Position numbers and translations under genes: made by a program. This document shows, piece by piece, positions 20,994 through 30,379 of a DNA stretch of 64,000 nt (its first letter is position 1; every line of letters begins with the position of its first letter). Below the pieces are notes generated by a model. It saw only the letters and a list, made by a program, of their open reading frames with translations, was not told where the DNA came from and did no database searches. Source of the stretch: Halomonas sp. BDJS001 (GTDB taxonomy: Bacteria > Pseudomonadota > Gammaproteobacteria > Pseudomonadales > Halomonadaceae); the NCBI RefSeq assembly GCF_026104355.1, contig NZ_CP110535.1:1-64000 (forward strand), written 5' to 3'.

Positions 20994-21707
20994 TCAGCTT
21001 GCTGCTCTGTATCCTTGAATGATAAGAGAGGTTGGCGTAGCAGGTTTAAATTTGTGTACAGACCTCTCCAGTCTCTCTAAATTTTCTTTCTCCCATTTCC
21101 CTGGAGACCGTAGCCTGCAGCGGTCAAAATCAATCAGCCAAGGCTCGCCACTCGGGTCGATCAAAATATTGCGGGCATTCAGGTCAACATGGTCAAGCCC
21201 CGCTTGATGAAAGCGGTAAATCATAGCACCTATACGCTTTAATAACGCTTCATCCGCCAGATCGTTGACGAGTAGCTCAGCGAATGCCTTGGCGCCAGCA
21301 ATGCGCACGGTAATCAACGCGGCTTCATAAGTAAGCCCATAGCGGGTAACGCAGTTCGCTACGGGGCGGGGTACCGGCAGCCCTTGCTCAAAAAGCTTGG
21401 CGGTTAAGCGCAGTTCACGAAATGCCCTGGTGCGCTCAGCGCCACTCCATAAATAGCGTTTCTCACTGAATTTGGCTGCCATGCCCCCCCGGCGATAGGG
21501 CCTTAATACCCACTGCTCGGTCGGCGTTGCCTGTAAAAACAGGCTACTGCCCCGGCCAGGTGCTTCGCCCACAATTAATCCGCGTTCACACCAGTAGTCG
21601 CGAGTGAATAGGTCGGGATCAATTTGGTGTGTTCCCGGCGCGTCACATAAACTGTCTACATCATGTAAAATCAGCCAATTTCTCTGCTGGAGTGCCGCTA
21701 AGCGCAT
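20994..21707 (-). CDS. kdkA: 3-deoxy-D-manno-octulosonic acid kinase
   Basis: KdkA phosphorylates the Kdo residue of the LPS inner core. The 237-residue protein shows the small kinase-like fold of the KdkA/WaaP group: WVLRPYRRGGMAAKF near the start, HVDLNARNILID as the catalytic loop, and WLIDFDRCR for the metal-binding Asp. KdkA is usual where a single Kdo is phosphorylated. Its start codon (CAT at 21705-21707) overlaps the start codon of the divergent heptosyltransferase gene, so each leader lies inside the other's coding region. AGAGGG precedes the start. Confidence 0.9.
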   Translation of the reverse strand: MRLAALQQRNWLILHDVDSLCDAPGTHQIDPDLFTRDYWCERGLIVGEAPGRGSSLFLQATPTEQWVLRPYRRGGMAAKFSEKRYLWSGAERTRAFRELRLTAKLFEQGLPVPRPVANCVTRYGLTYEAALITVRIAGAKAFAELLVNDLADEALLKRIGAMIYRFHQAGLDHVDLNARNILIDPSGEPWLIDFDRCRLRSPGKWEKENLERLERSVHKFKPATPTSLIIQGYRAAS

Positions 21708-22806
21708 GAAGCCCTCTCTGCCTGTTCAGCCTAACCACATTGCCATTTTGCGCCTCTCCGCCCTAGGAGATGTGTGCAATCTCGTGCCCACGGTACGGGC
21801 GTTGCAGCGTCAGTGGCCCGATGCGCGCATTACCTGGATTATCGGTAAGGGGGAGCACAGTCTACTGGCGGGGCTTTCCGGGGTCGAGTTCGTTGTTTAC
21901 GACAAGTCGACCGGTTTTGCCGGTATGCGCGCATTATGGCGGCAGTTTGCTGATACGCGTTTCGATGTACTGCTGCATATGCAGCAGGCCATCCGTGCCA
22001 GCGTACTCTCTCTGGGGCTGAAGGCCGACGTCCGCGTGGGCTATGACAGGGCGCGCGCCAAAGACGCTCAGCACTGGTTCACCCAGCATCAGCTCGCGCC
22101 GCACCCCAATGCCCACGTACTGGAGTCCTTTATGGACTTCGCTCGGGTGCTCGGTGTAAACGATGACCACCTATCGTGGGATTTGCCGGTGCCCGATACG
22201 GCACGCAATGAAGCCCAAGTCATCAGTGGTGACGTGCCTTATCTGGTCATTAACCCTTGCAGCAACGTGCGCCTGCGTAATTTTCGTAATTGGTCGGTAG
22301 AGGGTTACGCAAGCGTGATTGAACACGCTTGGGTGCAGCACGGTCTTAAAAGTGTATTAACCGGCGGTGGTAGCGCCCTGGAACGGGAAATAGGCGATCA
22401 AATTGAAGCGCTGTGCCAGCCCGCAAGCGTGATTAACGCCATTGGCGGCACCTCGCTAAAAGGGGTTTTAGCGCTGATTGATCAAGCCCAAGCGGTAATA
22501 GCGCCGGATACCGGACCTATCCATATGGCCAATGCCATGGGCACCCCGGCGTTAGGACTCTATGCTTCGACCAATCCCCAGCGTGCGGCGCCCTATTTGT
22601 GGCGTGATTTTGTGGTCAACGCATACCCTGAAGCGGTACGTACCTATCTGCATAAGTCGGTAGAGGAGGTGAGTTGGGGCCAGCGGGTGCGTCACCCCAG
22701 TGCCATGATGCTGATTAAAGCCGACGACGTTATCGCTAAACTGGACACACTGTTGGCGCATACCGCCTCTACCGCCAGCGCAGGGAGCAGCACTGATGAA
22801 GATTGA
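21706..22806 (+). CDS. Lipopolysaccharide heptosyltransferase, GT9 family
   Basis: The 366-residue GT9 enzyme has [20 protein letters not shown] at the start, the central [15 protein letters not shown], and [16 protein letters not shown] for ADP-heptose binding. It is probably heptosyltransferase I or III; sequence alone does not decide between WaaC and WaaQ roles. ATG at 21706 was chosen because upstream residues lie in the opposing kdkA and the family begins with this hydrophobic strand; GGAG sits about 14 bases upstream. The 3' end overlaps hldE by 11 bp. Confidence 0.88.
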   Translation: MKPSLPVQPNHIAILRLSALGDVCNLVPTVRALQRQWPDARITWIIGKGEHSLLAGLSGVEFVVYDKSTGFAGMRALWRQFADTRFDVLLHMQQAIRASVLSLGLKADVRVGYDRARAKDAQHWFTQHQLAPHPNAHVLESFMDFARVLGVNDDHLSWDLPVPDTARNEAQVISGDVPYLVINPCSNVRLRNFRNWSVEGYASVIEHAWVQHGLKSVLTGGGSALEREIGDQIEALCQPASVINAIGGTSLKGVLALIDQAQAVIAPDTGPIHMANAMGTPALGLYASTNPQRAAPYLWRDFVVNAYPEAVRTYLHKSVEEVSWGQRVRHPSAMMLIKADDVIAKLDTLLAHTASTASAGSSTDED

Positions 22807-24226
22807 TTTAACCGCCTTAGAGCATGCCCACGTTCTGGTTGTCGGGGATGTGATGCTAGACCGCTACTGGCATGGCGGTACCTCGCGCATTTCTCCTGAA
22901 GCGCCGGTGCCGGTGGTGCGTGTGGAAGATGTCGAAGACCGCCCAGGTGGGGCCGCCAATGTGGCGCTGAACATTACCTCCCTGGGCGGCCATGCAGTGC
23001 TGGCGGGTGTGCTCGGCGACGATGACAACGCACAGATTCTACAAGCTAGTTTGAATGCCTCGGGTGTAAGTACTTACTTCCAGCGTAGCGCTCAGGTACC
23101 GACGATCACGAAGCTGCGAGTGATGAGTCGTAACCAGCAGCTACTGCGCCTGGATTTCGAGCAGCGGTTGGACACAGTTGATACCAGCGAGCTAGTGATG
23201 CAGGTAGAGCAGGCGCTACCCCAATGCGATGTCGTCATACTCTCCGACTATGGCAAAGGTACCCTGAATCAGGTGGAAAACCTGATTGCCAACGCAAGGG
23301 CCGAGGGCAAGCGAGTGCTGATCGATCCGAAAGGGCAGGATTTCAGCAAATACCGTGGGGCTAGTTTAATCACCCCCAATCTAACCGAGTTTGAAGCCGT
23401 GGTTGGCTCCTGTGCGACGGATGCCGAGTTATCGAGTCGTGGCGAAGCCCTGCGCGCAGAGTTGGAGCTGGAAGCGTTGCTGATTACCCGCAGCGAAAAG
23501 GGCATGACGCTGATCCGCGAAGGGCATGCGCCGCTGCACTTACCTACCCGCGCTCAGGAGGTTTTCGATGTAACCGGGGCAGGGGATACCGTTATCGGCC
23601 TGATGGGGCTGGCGCTTGCGGCGGGCCACGCTTTTCCCGAAGCGATGATGTTGGCCAACCTGGGGGCCGGGCTGGTCGTGGCCAAACCGGGTACGGCAAC
23701 GCTCTCCATCGCCGAGCTCTACACTGCGCTGCATGGCGATAAGCTGGCCGAGTTTGGTGTGATTGAGCCGAATATATTGATCGAGGCGGTGCGCGCTGCT
23801 CAACTTCGCGGTGAGCGGGTGGTCATGACCAACGGCTGCTTCGATATCCTGCACGCAGGCCATGTCGCTTATCTGGAGCAGGCCAAGCGCCTGGGCGATC
23901 GTTTAATTGTCGCGGTTAACGACGACGCCTCCATTGCTCGCCTGAAAGGGCCCAAGCGGCCGATTAATCCGCTTAACCGGCGTATGCAGGTGTTGGCGGG
24001 GTTAGGGGCTGTCGATTGGGTTGTGCCGTTCAGTGACGACACCCCTCAGGCGCTGATCGAAGCGGTGCTACCCGATATTTTAGTCAAAGGTGGCGACTAC
24101 CGGCCAGAAGATATCGCCGGGGGCGCGGCCGTTATCGCTAATGGTGGCGAGGTTAAAGTACTGGGCTTTGAAGATGGCGTGTCGACCTCGGCGATGATTA
24201 GTTCGATTCTAGATCGTGAGCGCTAA
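22796..24226 (+). CDS. hldE: Bifunctional heptose 7-phosphate kinase / heptose 1-phosphate adenylyltransferase
   Basis: HldE carries out two steps of ADP-heptose synthesis flanking the GmhB reaction. The 476-residue protein has an N-terminal PfkB-type kinase with GGAANVALN at 51-59 and DVTGAGDT near 258-265, and a C-terminal nucleotidyltransferase with [12 protein letters not shown] near 345-356. The length matches the fused E. coli form. The ATG lies within the end of the heptosyltransferase gene and hldE abuts waaA, so these three are probably one transcript. Confidence 0.97.
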   Translation: MKIDLTALEHAHVLVVGDVMLDRYWHGGTSRISPEAPVPVVRVEDVEDRPGGAANVALNITSLGGHAVLAGVLGDDDNAQILQASLNASGVSTYFQRSAQVPTITKLRVMSRNQQLLRLDFEQRLDTVDTSELVMQVEQALPQCDVVILSDYGKGTLNQVENLIANARAEGKRVLIDPKGQDFSKYRGASLITPNLTEFEAVVGSCATDAELSSRGEALRAELELEALLITRSEKGMTLIREGHAPLHLPTRAQEVFDVTGAGDTVIGLMGLALAAGHAFPEAMMLANLGAGLVVAKPGTATLSIAELYTALHGDKLAEFGVIEPNILIEAVRAAQLRGERVVMTNGCFDILHAGHVAYLEQAKRLGDRLIVAVNDDASIARLKGPKRPINPLNRRMQVLAGLGAVDWVVPFSDDTPQALIEAVLPDILVKGGDYRPEDIAGGAAVIANGGEVKVLGFEDGVSTSAMISSILDRER

Positions 24227-25529
24227 GAAACCTCTGATGTCTTCACCTGCCTGGCCTCGGCTTGCCTACTCAGCGGCGCTGTATGCACTCTCGCTACTGA
24301 TTGGCTGGCGTATCTGGCGTGAGCAAGTACCCACATACTCACGCCTTCAACGGCTGGGTTTGCGCCTTCAGCCGCTTCCCCCAGCGCCACGCATTTGGCT
24401 GCACTGTGCCTCGGTGGGGGAAGTACGCGCTGCGCGTCCGCTGATTGAGGGGCTATTAGCGGATTTTCCAGCCCATAGCCTGCTGCTCACCACCATGACC
24501 GCGACCGGTGCCGGGCAGGCTCAAGCGCTCATTAGCGAGCACCCCCCAGCCGATCAGGCAAGACTTTCTCACCGCTTTCTGCCGCTGGACTTTCCAGGTG
24601 CTTCCAAACGTTTTGTGCGCTGTGTTGACCCCGAGCTTGCCATCCTGTTTGAAACCGAGCTGTGGCCTAATCTGATCCACGCCTGTCGACAGCAGGGTGT
24701 CTCCGTCGCGGTGGTGAACGGGCGTTTATCTCCTCGCGCCTTTAAGCGTTACCAACGTTTGCGCCCGCTAATGGCCAGTACCCTCGCCGAGATTAGCTGG
24801 CTCGCTGCAAAATCATCAGCAGACGCCGAACGCTTTAATACCCTCGGCTGCAGCACGGAGATCACTCGCGTCGTTGGGTCACTAAAATTTGAAATAGCTA
24901 GCCAAAATAAGCCCCTTGAAGAGGGTGAACACTTACTTCAAGCATGGGGAGGACGTCCGGTTTGGGTAGCGGGCTCCACCCGAGACGGCGAAGAAGCGCT
25001 ACTGCTTAACGCCCATCGCAAACTGCTGAACCGTTTCCCTGATGCGCTGCTGGTACTCGTGCCCCGCCACCCCCAGCGCTTTGACGATGTCGCCAAGCTT
25101 TGTCAAACCGAAGGCTGGATCCTAAGCCGCCGTAGCCAGCAGCAGCCCGTGACGGCACAAACGCAGGTCTACCTGGGGGATACGTTAGGTGAACTGGCCA
25201 TGCTCTATGCAGCGGGCCGTGTGGCCTTTGTCGGGGGCAGCCTAGTGGCGCTGGGCGGACAGAATATACTTGAACCGGCGGCGCTAGGCAGGCCGGTGCT
25301 TAGTGGCCCCTCGATTGAGAACTTCGCCGATGTGGCTGAACCGCTGCAAGCGGCAGGAGCGCTAACCCTGGTCGATACCCCGGAGGCGCTGGCAGACGCC
25401 GTAGCAGGCTATTTCGTTAACCCTGAGCGTGCCCTGCAGGCGGGGCAAGCAGGGTGCGCGGTAATTGAGGCACACAGAGGCGCACTTGATCGTACCCTGA
25501 CAGGATTGGCTTCACTGCTATCTTGTTAG
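24216..25529 (+). CDS. waaA: 3-deoxy-D-manno-octulosonic acid (Kdo) transferase
   Basis: WaaA transfers Kdo from CMP-Kdo to the lipid A precursor at the inner membrane. The 437-residue protein has one N-terminal membrane helix ([16 protein letters not shown]), [27 protein letters not shown], and [15 protein letters not shown], all typical of GT30. A GTG at 24216 overlaps hldE; ATG at 24237 (430 residues) is an equally plausible start, and neither has a strong ribosome-binding site. It is convergent with rpiA, only 23 bp away. Together with KdkA it suggests a phosphorylated Kdo core. Confidence 0.95.
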   Translation: MSAKKPLMSSPAWPRLAYSAALYALSLLIGWRIWREQVPTYSRLQRLGLRLQPLPPAPRIWLHCASVGEVRAARPLIEGLLADFPAHSLLLTTMTATGAGQAQALISEHPPADQARLSHRFLPLDFPGASKRFVRCVDPELAILFETELWPNLIHACRQQGVSVAVVNGRLSPRAFKRYQRLRPLMASTLAEISWLAAKSSADAERFNTLGCSTEITRVVGSLKFEIASQNKPLEEGEHLLQAWGGRPVWVAGSTRDGEEALLLNAHRKLLNRFPDALLVLVPRHPQRFDDVAKLCQTEGWILSRRSQQQPVTAQTQVYLGDTLGELAMLYAAGRVAFVGGSLVALGGQNILEPAALGRPVLSGPSIENFADVAEPLQAAGALTLVDTPEALADAVAGYFVNPERALQAGQAGCAVIEAHRGALDRTLTGLASLLSC

Positions 25530-25552
25530 CCAGTAACGTTATCTAAGAACCT

Positions 25553-26227
25553 TTATTTAAGCGCAATCCTTTCTACGCCATCTTCTTTGCCTAGCAGTAG
25601 AACATCCGCGCCGCGTGCGGCAAACAGGCCATTGGTGACAACACCGACGATAGCGTTGATGCGTGCTTCCATGGCCACGGGGTCTGCAATCATAAATTCA
25701 TAGCAGTCGATAATTTGGTTGCCATTGTCGGTGACCACTCCTTGGCGATAGACCGGCTCGGCGCCAAGCGCGACAAGCTCGCGGGCGACATAGGAGCGAG
25801 CCATGGGGATGACTTCTACCGGTAGCGGAAAATGGCCTAACTGGGGCACGTACTTTGAGCCATCGGCGATACAGATAAAGCGTTTGGCGCAGGCAGCCAC
25901 GATTTTCTCGCGGGTAAGCGCAGCGCCACCGCCTTTAATCATATGTAAGTGAGCATTAACTTCGTCTGCACCGTCAATATAAAAGGGTACTGTGCCGACG
26001 CTATTAAGCTCAAACACCTCAATGCCCAGTTTCTCAAGACGCTCGGCGCTCGCCTTAGAGCTCGCTACTGCGCCTTTAAAGCGGTCTCGCAATGATCCTA
26101 GGCGATCAATAAACAGATTCGCCGTAGAGCCGGTGCCAATACCTAAGATGGTATCCTTTTCCAACTGAGCTTTAATTTCTTCAATCGCTGCGTCCGCTAC
26201 GGCGGCCTTCAGTTCATCCTGGTTCAT
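25553..26227 (-). CDS. rpiA: Ribose-5-phosphate isomerase A
   Basis: RpiA interconverts ribose 5-phosphate and ribulose 5-phosphate in the pentose phosphate pathway. The 224-residue protein has [13 protein letters not shown] for phosphate binding, YIDGADEVN with catalytic Asp, and [14 protein letters not shown] with catalytic Lys and Glu. Length is normal. ATG at 26227 has AGG about ten bases upstream. It is divergent from ilvA over a 180-bp intergenic region that must hold both promoters. Confidence 0.97.
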   Translation of the reverse strand: MNQDELKAAVADAAIEEIKAQLEKDTILGIGTGSTANLFIDRLGSLRDRFKGAVASSKASAERLEKLGIEVFELNSVGTVPFYIDGADEVNAHLHMIKGGGAALTREKIVAACAKRFICIADGSKYVPQLGHFPLPVEVIPMARSYVARELVALGAEPVYRQGVVTDNGNQIIDCYEFMIADPVAMEARINAIVGVVTNGLFAARGADVLLLGKEDGVERIALK

Positions 26228-26407
26228 AGTCAGCCTAGTGGGTCAAAGTATGGTTAGTTACAAGAGAGTTAGTCAGAGAAGTGCTCGTGGCGCTAGTATA
26301 GCGGTCTAAACGCTGCCTGCCGATGGCAACCCGGCTAGACGCCGCTAGGCGTAATCTGCTACCAATAAAAGCTTTGTCCGTTCACGTTCTTCCCTTGGGA
26401 TACCCGC

Positions 26408-27922
26408 ATGCTAGAAGCCACCGTCAAAAAGATCCTCCAAGCCCGCGTTTATGAAGCCGCTTGTGAGACCCCGATTTCCCCTGCACCCTTTTTGTCGCGT
26501 CGCTTTGATAACCAGATTTTGATTAAGCGCGAAGACCTACAGCCGGTGTTTTCGTTCAAAATTCGCGGTGCCTACAACAAAATGGCGCAGCTCACCCAGG
26601 AACAAAAAGAGAAAGGCGTGATCGCCGCCTCCGCCGGTAATCACGCCCAAGGGCTGGCCATGGCTGCAAAGCTGATGGGGGTCAAAGCTGTCATCGTGAT
26701 GCCGCGGATCACGCCGGATATCAAAGTGCAGGCGGTGCGCGCCCGGGGCGCCAAGGTCATCCTCAAAGGGGATGCTTTCGCCGCTGCCGCCGAGCATGCT
26801 CAAGAGCTGATCAAAGAGCACGGCTACACCTATATTCCGCCGTTTGATGATATTGATGTGGTGGCCGGACAAGGCACCATCGGCGTGGAAATTCTGCGCC
26901 AGCACGCTGGACGCTTGGATGCCATCTTCGTACCGGTCGGCGGTGGTGGATTAATCGCAGGTGTAGCGGCCTATGTGAAGTACCTGCGTCCGGATATCAA
27001 AGTAATCGGTGTCGAAGCCGAAGACAGCGCCTGCCTCAAAGCCGCCTTAGAGGCGGGTGAGCGTGTGGTGCTCGAGCAAGTGGGTGTATTTGCCGAAGGC
27101 GTCGCGGTCGCACAAATTGGCGAGGTGCCGTTTTCGTTGATCAAAGATCTGATTGACGGCGTTATCACCGTCAATACCGATGAAATGTGTGCAGCGGTGA
27201 AAGATATTTTTGACGATACCCGTGCAGTGGCGGAAACCTCTGGCGCGCTCTCGCTGGCAGGGCTAAAAAAATACGTGCAGCAGACCGGTGCCGAAGGCGA
27301 GACGCTGCTGTGCATTAACTCAGGTGCCAATACCAATTTTGATCGCCTACAGCACATTGCCGAGCGCACGGAGCTAGGCGAGCAGCGTGAAGCGATCCTG
27401 GCGGTGACTATTGCCGAGAAACCCGGCAGCTTTAAGAAGTTTTGCCGCACGCTAGGCAAGCGCATGGTGACCGAGTTTAGCTATCGCTACGCTGACAGCA
27501 GTGAAGCGCATATCTATGTAGGCGTCCAGGTTAAGCCCGGTGGTGAAGACCGCCAGGCAGTGATCGACAAACTGCGTGAAGGCGGCTACCAAGTGGAAGA
27601 TCTCACTGAAAATGAGTTGGCGAAGCTGCATATTCGCCACTTGAGCGGCGGTCGTCCCAGCGAGCGTTTCGAAGAAGAAGTGTACCGCTTTGAGTTCCCC
27701 GAGCGCCCAGGCGCGTTGATGAACTTTTTGACCCAACTGCCCCACGACTGGAATATCTCGTTATTTCATTATCGCAACCATGGTGCGGCCTATGGTCGAG
27801 TACTGGTGGGTATGCAAGTGCCTAACGGTGACCGAACCCATGTGGCGGAGTATTTAGATGCCATCGGTTACCGTTACTGGCGCGAGAGCGATAATCCAGC
27901 CTATCGACTGTTTATGGCTTAA
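26408..27922 (+). CDS. ilvA: Threonine ammonia-lyase, biosynthetic
   Basis: IlvA deaminates threonine to 2-oxobutanoate, the first committed step of isoleucine synthesis. The 504-residue protein has the PLP lysine K51 in FSFKIRGAYNKM, SAGNHAQG, GGGGLIAG for phosphate binding, and two ACT-like regulatory domains from about residue 325 to the end, marking the long, allosterically regulated biosynthetic form. The rpiA-ilvA neighbourhood is common in gammaproteobacteria. No leader-peptide attenuator is evident upstream. Confidence 0.97.
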   Translation: MLEATVKKILQARVYEAACETPISPAPFLSRRFDNQILIKREDLQPVFSFKIRGAYNKMAQLTQEQKEKGVIAASAGNHAQGLAMAAKLMGVKAVIVMPRITPDIKVQAVRARGAKVILKGDAFAAAAEHAQELIKEHGYTYIPPFDDIDVVAGQGTIGVEILRQHAGRLDAIFVPVGGGGLIAGVAAYVKYLRPDIKVIGVEAEDSACLKAALEAGERVVLEQVGVFAEGVAVAQIGEVPFSLIKDLIDGVITVNTDEMCAAVKDIFDDTRAVAETSGALSLAGLKKYVQQTGAEGETLLCINSGANTNFDRLQHIAERTELGEQREAILAVTIAEKPGSFKKFCRTLGKRMVTEFSYRYADSSEAHIYVGVQVKPGGEDRQAVIDKLREGGYQVEDLTENELAKLHIRHLSGGRPSERFEEEVYRFEFPERPGALMNFLTQLPHDWNISLFHYRNHGAAYGRVLVGMQVPNGDRTHVAEYLDAIGYRYWRESDNPAYRLFMA

Positions 27923-28030
27923 TCGTTCACTACTGTATGTAAGTGCTTGCTCACCTTAAAAGTCAGAGCTGCTAGTAACGCAACGTAACTTAATCCTTAG
28001 AAATGAGGCTAAAAAATGCCGCTAAACCAG
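27923..28030. other. Gap after ilvA with no visible gene
   Basis: This stretch between ilvA and the small-peptide promoter contains no convincing frame, RNA structure or terminator. Confidence 0.5.
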
Positions 28031-28060
28031 TTGTCAATGATGGCCTTATAGCTCTATAGT
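28031..28060 (+). promoter_or_regulatory. Sigma-70-like promoter of the small peptide unit
   Basis: TTGTCA at 28031-28036 and TATAGT at 28055-28060 are separated by 18 bp. Transcription would start near 28067 and run through the 32-codon frame to the terminator at 28311. Confidence 0.5.
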
Positions 28061-28156
28061 CGTGAGCGAAATTAAGCAAATTCGCCATCTTTAGAAAACA
28101 TCAAAGAGTGGCGGGTTTGGCACATTCGGCAACAATATAGGTGTTGGAGAAGCGGC

Positions 28157-28255
28157 ATGCGGCGGAAGAAGCCTGATATGGTAATGGCGTTGATGGTGGT
28201 GTTTGCATTAGGGGTGCTTGCTACCGGTTACGCGCAGGCGTTATCGGGAAGCTAA
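28157..28255 (+). CDS. Small membrane peptide, 32 residues, function unknown
   Basis: ATG at 28157 follows GGAG at 28146-28149 with ideal spacing. The product starts with a basic head (MRRKKPD), then a single hydrophobic stretch MVMALMVVFALGVLATGYA, then a short tail ending GS. This could be one transmembrane helix with the N-terminus inside, or a small signal-peptide-like sequence. It has its own likely promoter (28031-28060) and a good intrinsic terminator (28311-28346), making a self-contained unit between ilvA and fau. I do not recognise a family. The transcript might instead be a noncoding RNA. Confidence 0.6.
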   Translation: MRRKKPDMVMALMVVFALGVLATGYAQALSGS

Positions 28256-28310
28256 ACCCTGTTGGTTTGCCACTATACGTTAGCACCGATAAGGTGACAG
28301 ATATCAGACG

Positions 28311-28346
28311 AAAGGGGCTGATCCTTTATTGGGTCGGCCCTTTTTT
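28311..28346 (+). terminator. Intrinsic terminator after the small peptide gene
   Basis: GGGGCTGATCC pairs with GGGTCGGCCC (one bulge, G-U pairs) and is followed by TTTTTT. Orientation fits termination of plus transcripts; the A-run on the other side may also serve fau on minus. Confidence 0.75.
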
Positions 28347-28365
28347 ATGGCCAGTTTTAAGAAAG

Positions 28366-28980
28366 CTACTGACGGCGAAAGCAACCTTGGTCACTGACGA
28401 CGACCTGTAAGGGCACATCCCATGGCTCCACAGGCAGCGAAGCCACTTGCTGGCAGGCATGGGCGACGCCAATCAAGGTAGGCGACGGGCCGGGCCGATG
28501 CATAAATGCTAAGCTGCGATCATAAAACCCTCCCCCCATCCCCATGCGGTTAGCGTTAGCATCAAACCCAACTAGTGGCACAATTAGCGTATCCAGTGCC
28601 CAGGTAGGTAGCCTATTACGTCGCTTTGCGCTGAATCGAACGTCAGGCTCCCAAATACCAAAACGGTTTTTCACCATGGGTGTGTCAGGTCGGTAGGCTA
28701 CAAACCACAGGCGATTAGCGCTAAATGGGCGCAAAACCGGCAGATAAATATCGACATTACGTTGACGCAGCCAGGGAAGTAACGGCGTAGGGTCAATTTC
28801 ACCGTTGACAGGTAGATAAAGGCTTAAGCGTCGTGCACGACGAATCTCAGGTAGGGATTTTAATTGCCTGCACAAACGTTGAGCCGCAAGGCGCTGCTCA
28901 TGCTGAGAAAGGGCTCGGCGTTGATGACGTAGAAAACGGCGCAGTGCGCGCTTATCGACGTCCCGATGGAGGCTTTCCAT
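28366..28980 (-). CDS. fau: 5-formyltetrahydrofolate cyclo-ligase
   Basis: Also called YgfA, this enzyme converts 5-formyl-THF to 5,10-methenyl-THF using ATP. The 204-residue protein has the basic N-terminal KRALRRFLRHQRRALS and the phosphate-binding GMGGGFYDRSLAF with the DANANRMG lead. It sits downstream of the 6S RNA gene and zapA, the arrangement known from E. coli, where the 6S transcript can extend into this gene. Confidence 0.93.
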   Translation of the reverse strand: MESLHRDVDKRALRRFLRHQRRALSQHEQRLAAQRLCRQLKSLPEIRRARRLSLYLPVNGEIDPTPLLPWLRQRNVDIYLPVLRPFSANRLWFVAYRPDTPMVKNRFGIWEPDVRFSAKRRNRLPTWALDTLIVPLVGFDANANRMGMGGGFYDRSLAFMHRPGPSPTLIGVAHACQQVASLPVEPWDVPLQVVVSDQGCFRRQ

Positions 28981-29008
28981 GCAGATGGTCTCTCATACCC
29001 TATAGGTT

Positions 29009-29195
29009 GGGTGTTCTCCAGAGTGCCGCTGTCATTCTGGCCCTGAACCTACTGGTTCAGGTGGGTGGCCGCAGCCAGACCGTCAGGCTTTCCGACGCAC
29101 GGACATGCACACGGGCCTGGCTAGCATTTGGCCCCCTGGGTATTACGCATAGGCTCGAGGGACTATAATGACTGGCGTACACCCCAGAGAACCCC
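29009..29195 (-). ncRNA. ssrS: 6S RNA
   Basis: 6S RNA mimics an open promoter and sequesters sigma-70 RNA polymerase in stationary phase. Identification rests on position (between zapA and fau, as in E. coli) and structure. The ends pair as a closing stem, GGGGTTCTC with GAGAACACCC, and the 3' half has the conserved hairpin ACCTGAACCAGTAGGTTCAG followed by CAGCGGCA and CTCTGGAGA. The approximately 187-nt size matches. Exact ends are estimated from the closing stem. Confidence 0.9.
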
Positions 29196-29198
29196 GCC

Positions 29199-29226
29199 AT
29201 CCTAACAGAGCGACGGCTAATGCCAA
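29199..29226 (-). promoter_or_regulatory. Promoter of 6S RNA
   Basis: On minus, TTGGCA (29226-29221) and TAGGAT (29204-29199) are 16 bp apart, placing the start site at about 29192-29195, which coincides with the predicted 6S 5' end. Confidence 0.65.
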
Positions 29227-29285
29227 AGGGCTGGGTTAAACGTTCGCAGGGCTTATAGGTTCTAGACAGCGCTTTAAAACTCGGA

Positions 29286-29585
29286 CTAAGAGTGGCGTGT
29301 TTTAGCCAGTGCCCGCTCTAGTCGCTCATTTAACCGGTTCAGGTTCTCTTCTCCGGCACGGTGTTCATCCATGGCTTCAAGCAGCTCGTGGGTAATATTG
29401 AGAGCCGCCATGATCGCGACCCGCTCACTCCCCAGCACGCTGCTCTGGGCATTGATACCCTGCATGGCGCGGTCTAAGTAGCGCGCGGCACGGTCAAGCT
29501 TGGCTTCTTCGCCCGTGTCGCAGGCAATGATATAGCCGCGCCCTAAAAGGGTTATTTCTTTGGTTGGCCGCTTGGCGTTGCTCAT
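29286..29585 (-). CDS. zapA: Cell division protein ZapA
   Basis: ZapA bundles FtsZ filaments at the division ring. The protein is about 99 residues, starting MSNAKRPTKEITLLGRGY, with a small N-terminal strand region and a long C-terminal coiled coil (about 45-95). The frame is open further upstream, but ATG 29585 has GGAG eight bases before it and the family start. The 6S RNA gene follows directly. Confidence 0.92.
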   Translation of the reverse strand: MSNAKRPTKEITLLGRGYIIACDTGEEAKLDRAARYLDRAMQGINAQSSVLGSERVAIMAALNITHELLEAMDEHRAGEENLNRLNERLERALAKTRHS

Positions 29586-29765
29586 CAAAGACTCCAGCAC
29601 GGGCCAGCAAGGGGCCCAATGCGTTAACATCACAGCATAGGAAGATAGGTCTCGCTCACTATAAGAGAGGCGCTTGTGCGCGGTCAACGCGCGGTGAGTG
29701 CATCTCGTACCCTTGACGCCACCCTATCCCCCTCATGCCCAATGAATACGAGGTTATTAAATACT

Positions 29766-30344
29766 ATGTCGTTGATTGATGAACGCCAGGACTTCTCTGA
29801 CGTGGCGGATGTTTTTCTTCTGCATGGCAGCATGCAGTCACCGGCTTTTTTGGATGGCCGTCTATGCGCACTGTTAGCGCTGCGCGATGTTAGTGCAGAG
29901 GCGTGGTTGGACGAAGTCTGCCAGAGTCTTGGCGTTGAGCAGCCCCGCGATCAGGCAAGTGCCGAGCGGCTGTTAGGCTGGCGGCGGCAAACCTTGGAGG
30001 CGCTAAGCGCCAGCGACTTGGACTATACGCCGCTGCTACCCGACGAGCTGTTCTCCCTGGGGGAGCAGGCGCAGGGTCTGAAAGAGTGGACGCTGGGCTT
30101 TATTGAGATGGTTGATGAAGTGGCTGACAACGAGCTGCGCGAGCGCTGGTCTCAGTCGCTCCGTGAGGCGATTGATGACTTGCAGGCGCTGGGCCGGATA
30201 GATACTGATATCGACGACAGCCCCGAAAACGAAAACGATCTGTTTGCGCTGACCGAGCACGCCCGTATGGCGGCAATGCTGCTGTATACAGAGCAGCATC
30301 CAGGGATGCCGCAAGTCGAGCAAACCGACGCCCCCGTTCATTAA
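29766..30344 (+). CDS. UPF0149 / YgfB family protein
   Basis: The 192-residue acidic, helical protein resembles E. coli YgfB and YecA N-terminal domains, which commonly sit upstream of pepP. Recognisable segments are SPAFLDGRLCALLAL and LPDELFSLGEQAQGLKEWTLGF. The biochemical role in this organism is unknown; a Pseudomonas homologue has been reported to affect beta-lactam responses. ATG 29766 has GAGG about 12 bases upstream; ATG 29742 is an alternative. It is divergent from zapA and precedes pepP by 35 bp. Confidence 0.85.
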   Translation: MSLIDERQDFSDVADVFLLHGSMQSPAFLDGRLCALLALRDVSAEAWLDEVCQSLGVEQPRDQASAERLLGWRRQTLEALSASDLDYTPLLPDELFSLGEQAQGLKEWTLGFIEMVDEVADNELRERWSQSLREAIDDLQALGRIDTDIDDSPENENDLFALTEHARMAAMLLYTEQHPGMPQVEQTDAPVH

Positions 30345-30379
30345 TTGCCTCTGTCTGAACCTCTATGCTAGGAGCCTCT

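Noticed and set aside
28100-28140. Sigma-54-like TGGCAC...GC before the small peptide gene
   Set aside because: The GG and GC elements are two bases too close for a sigma-54 promoter.
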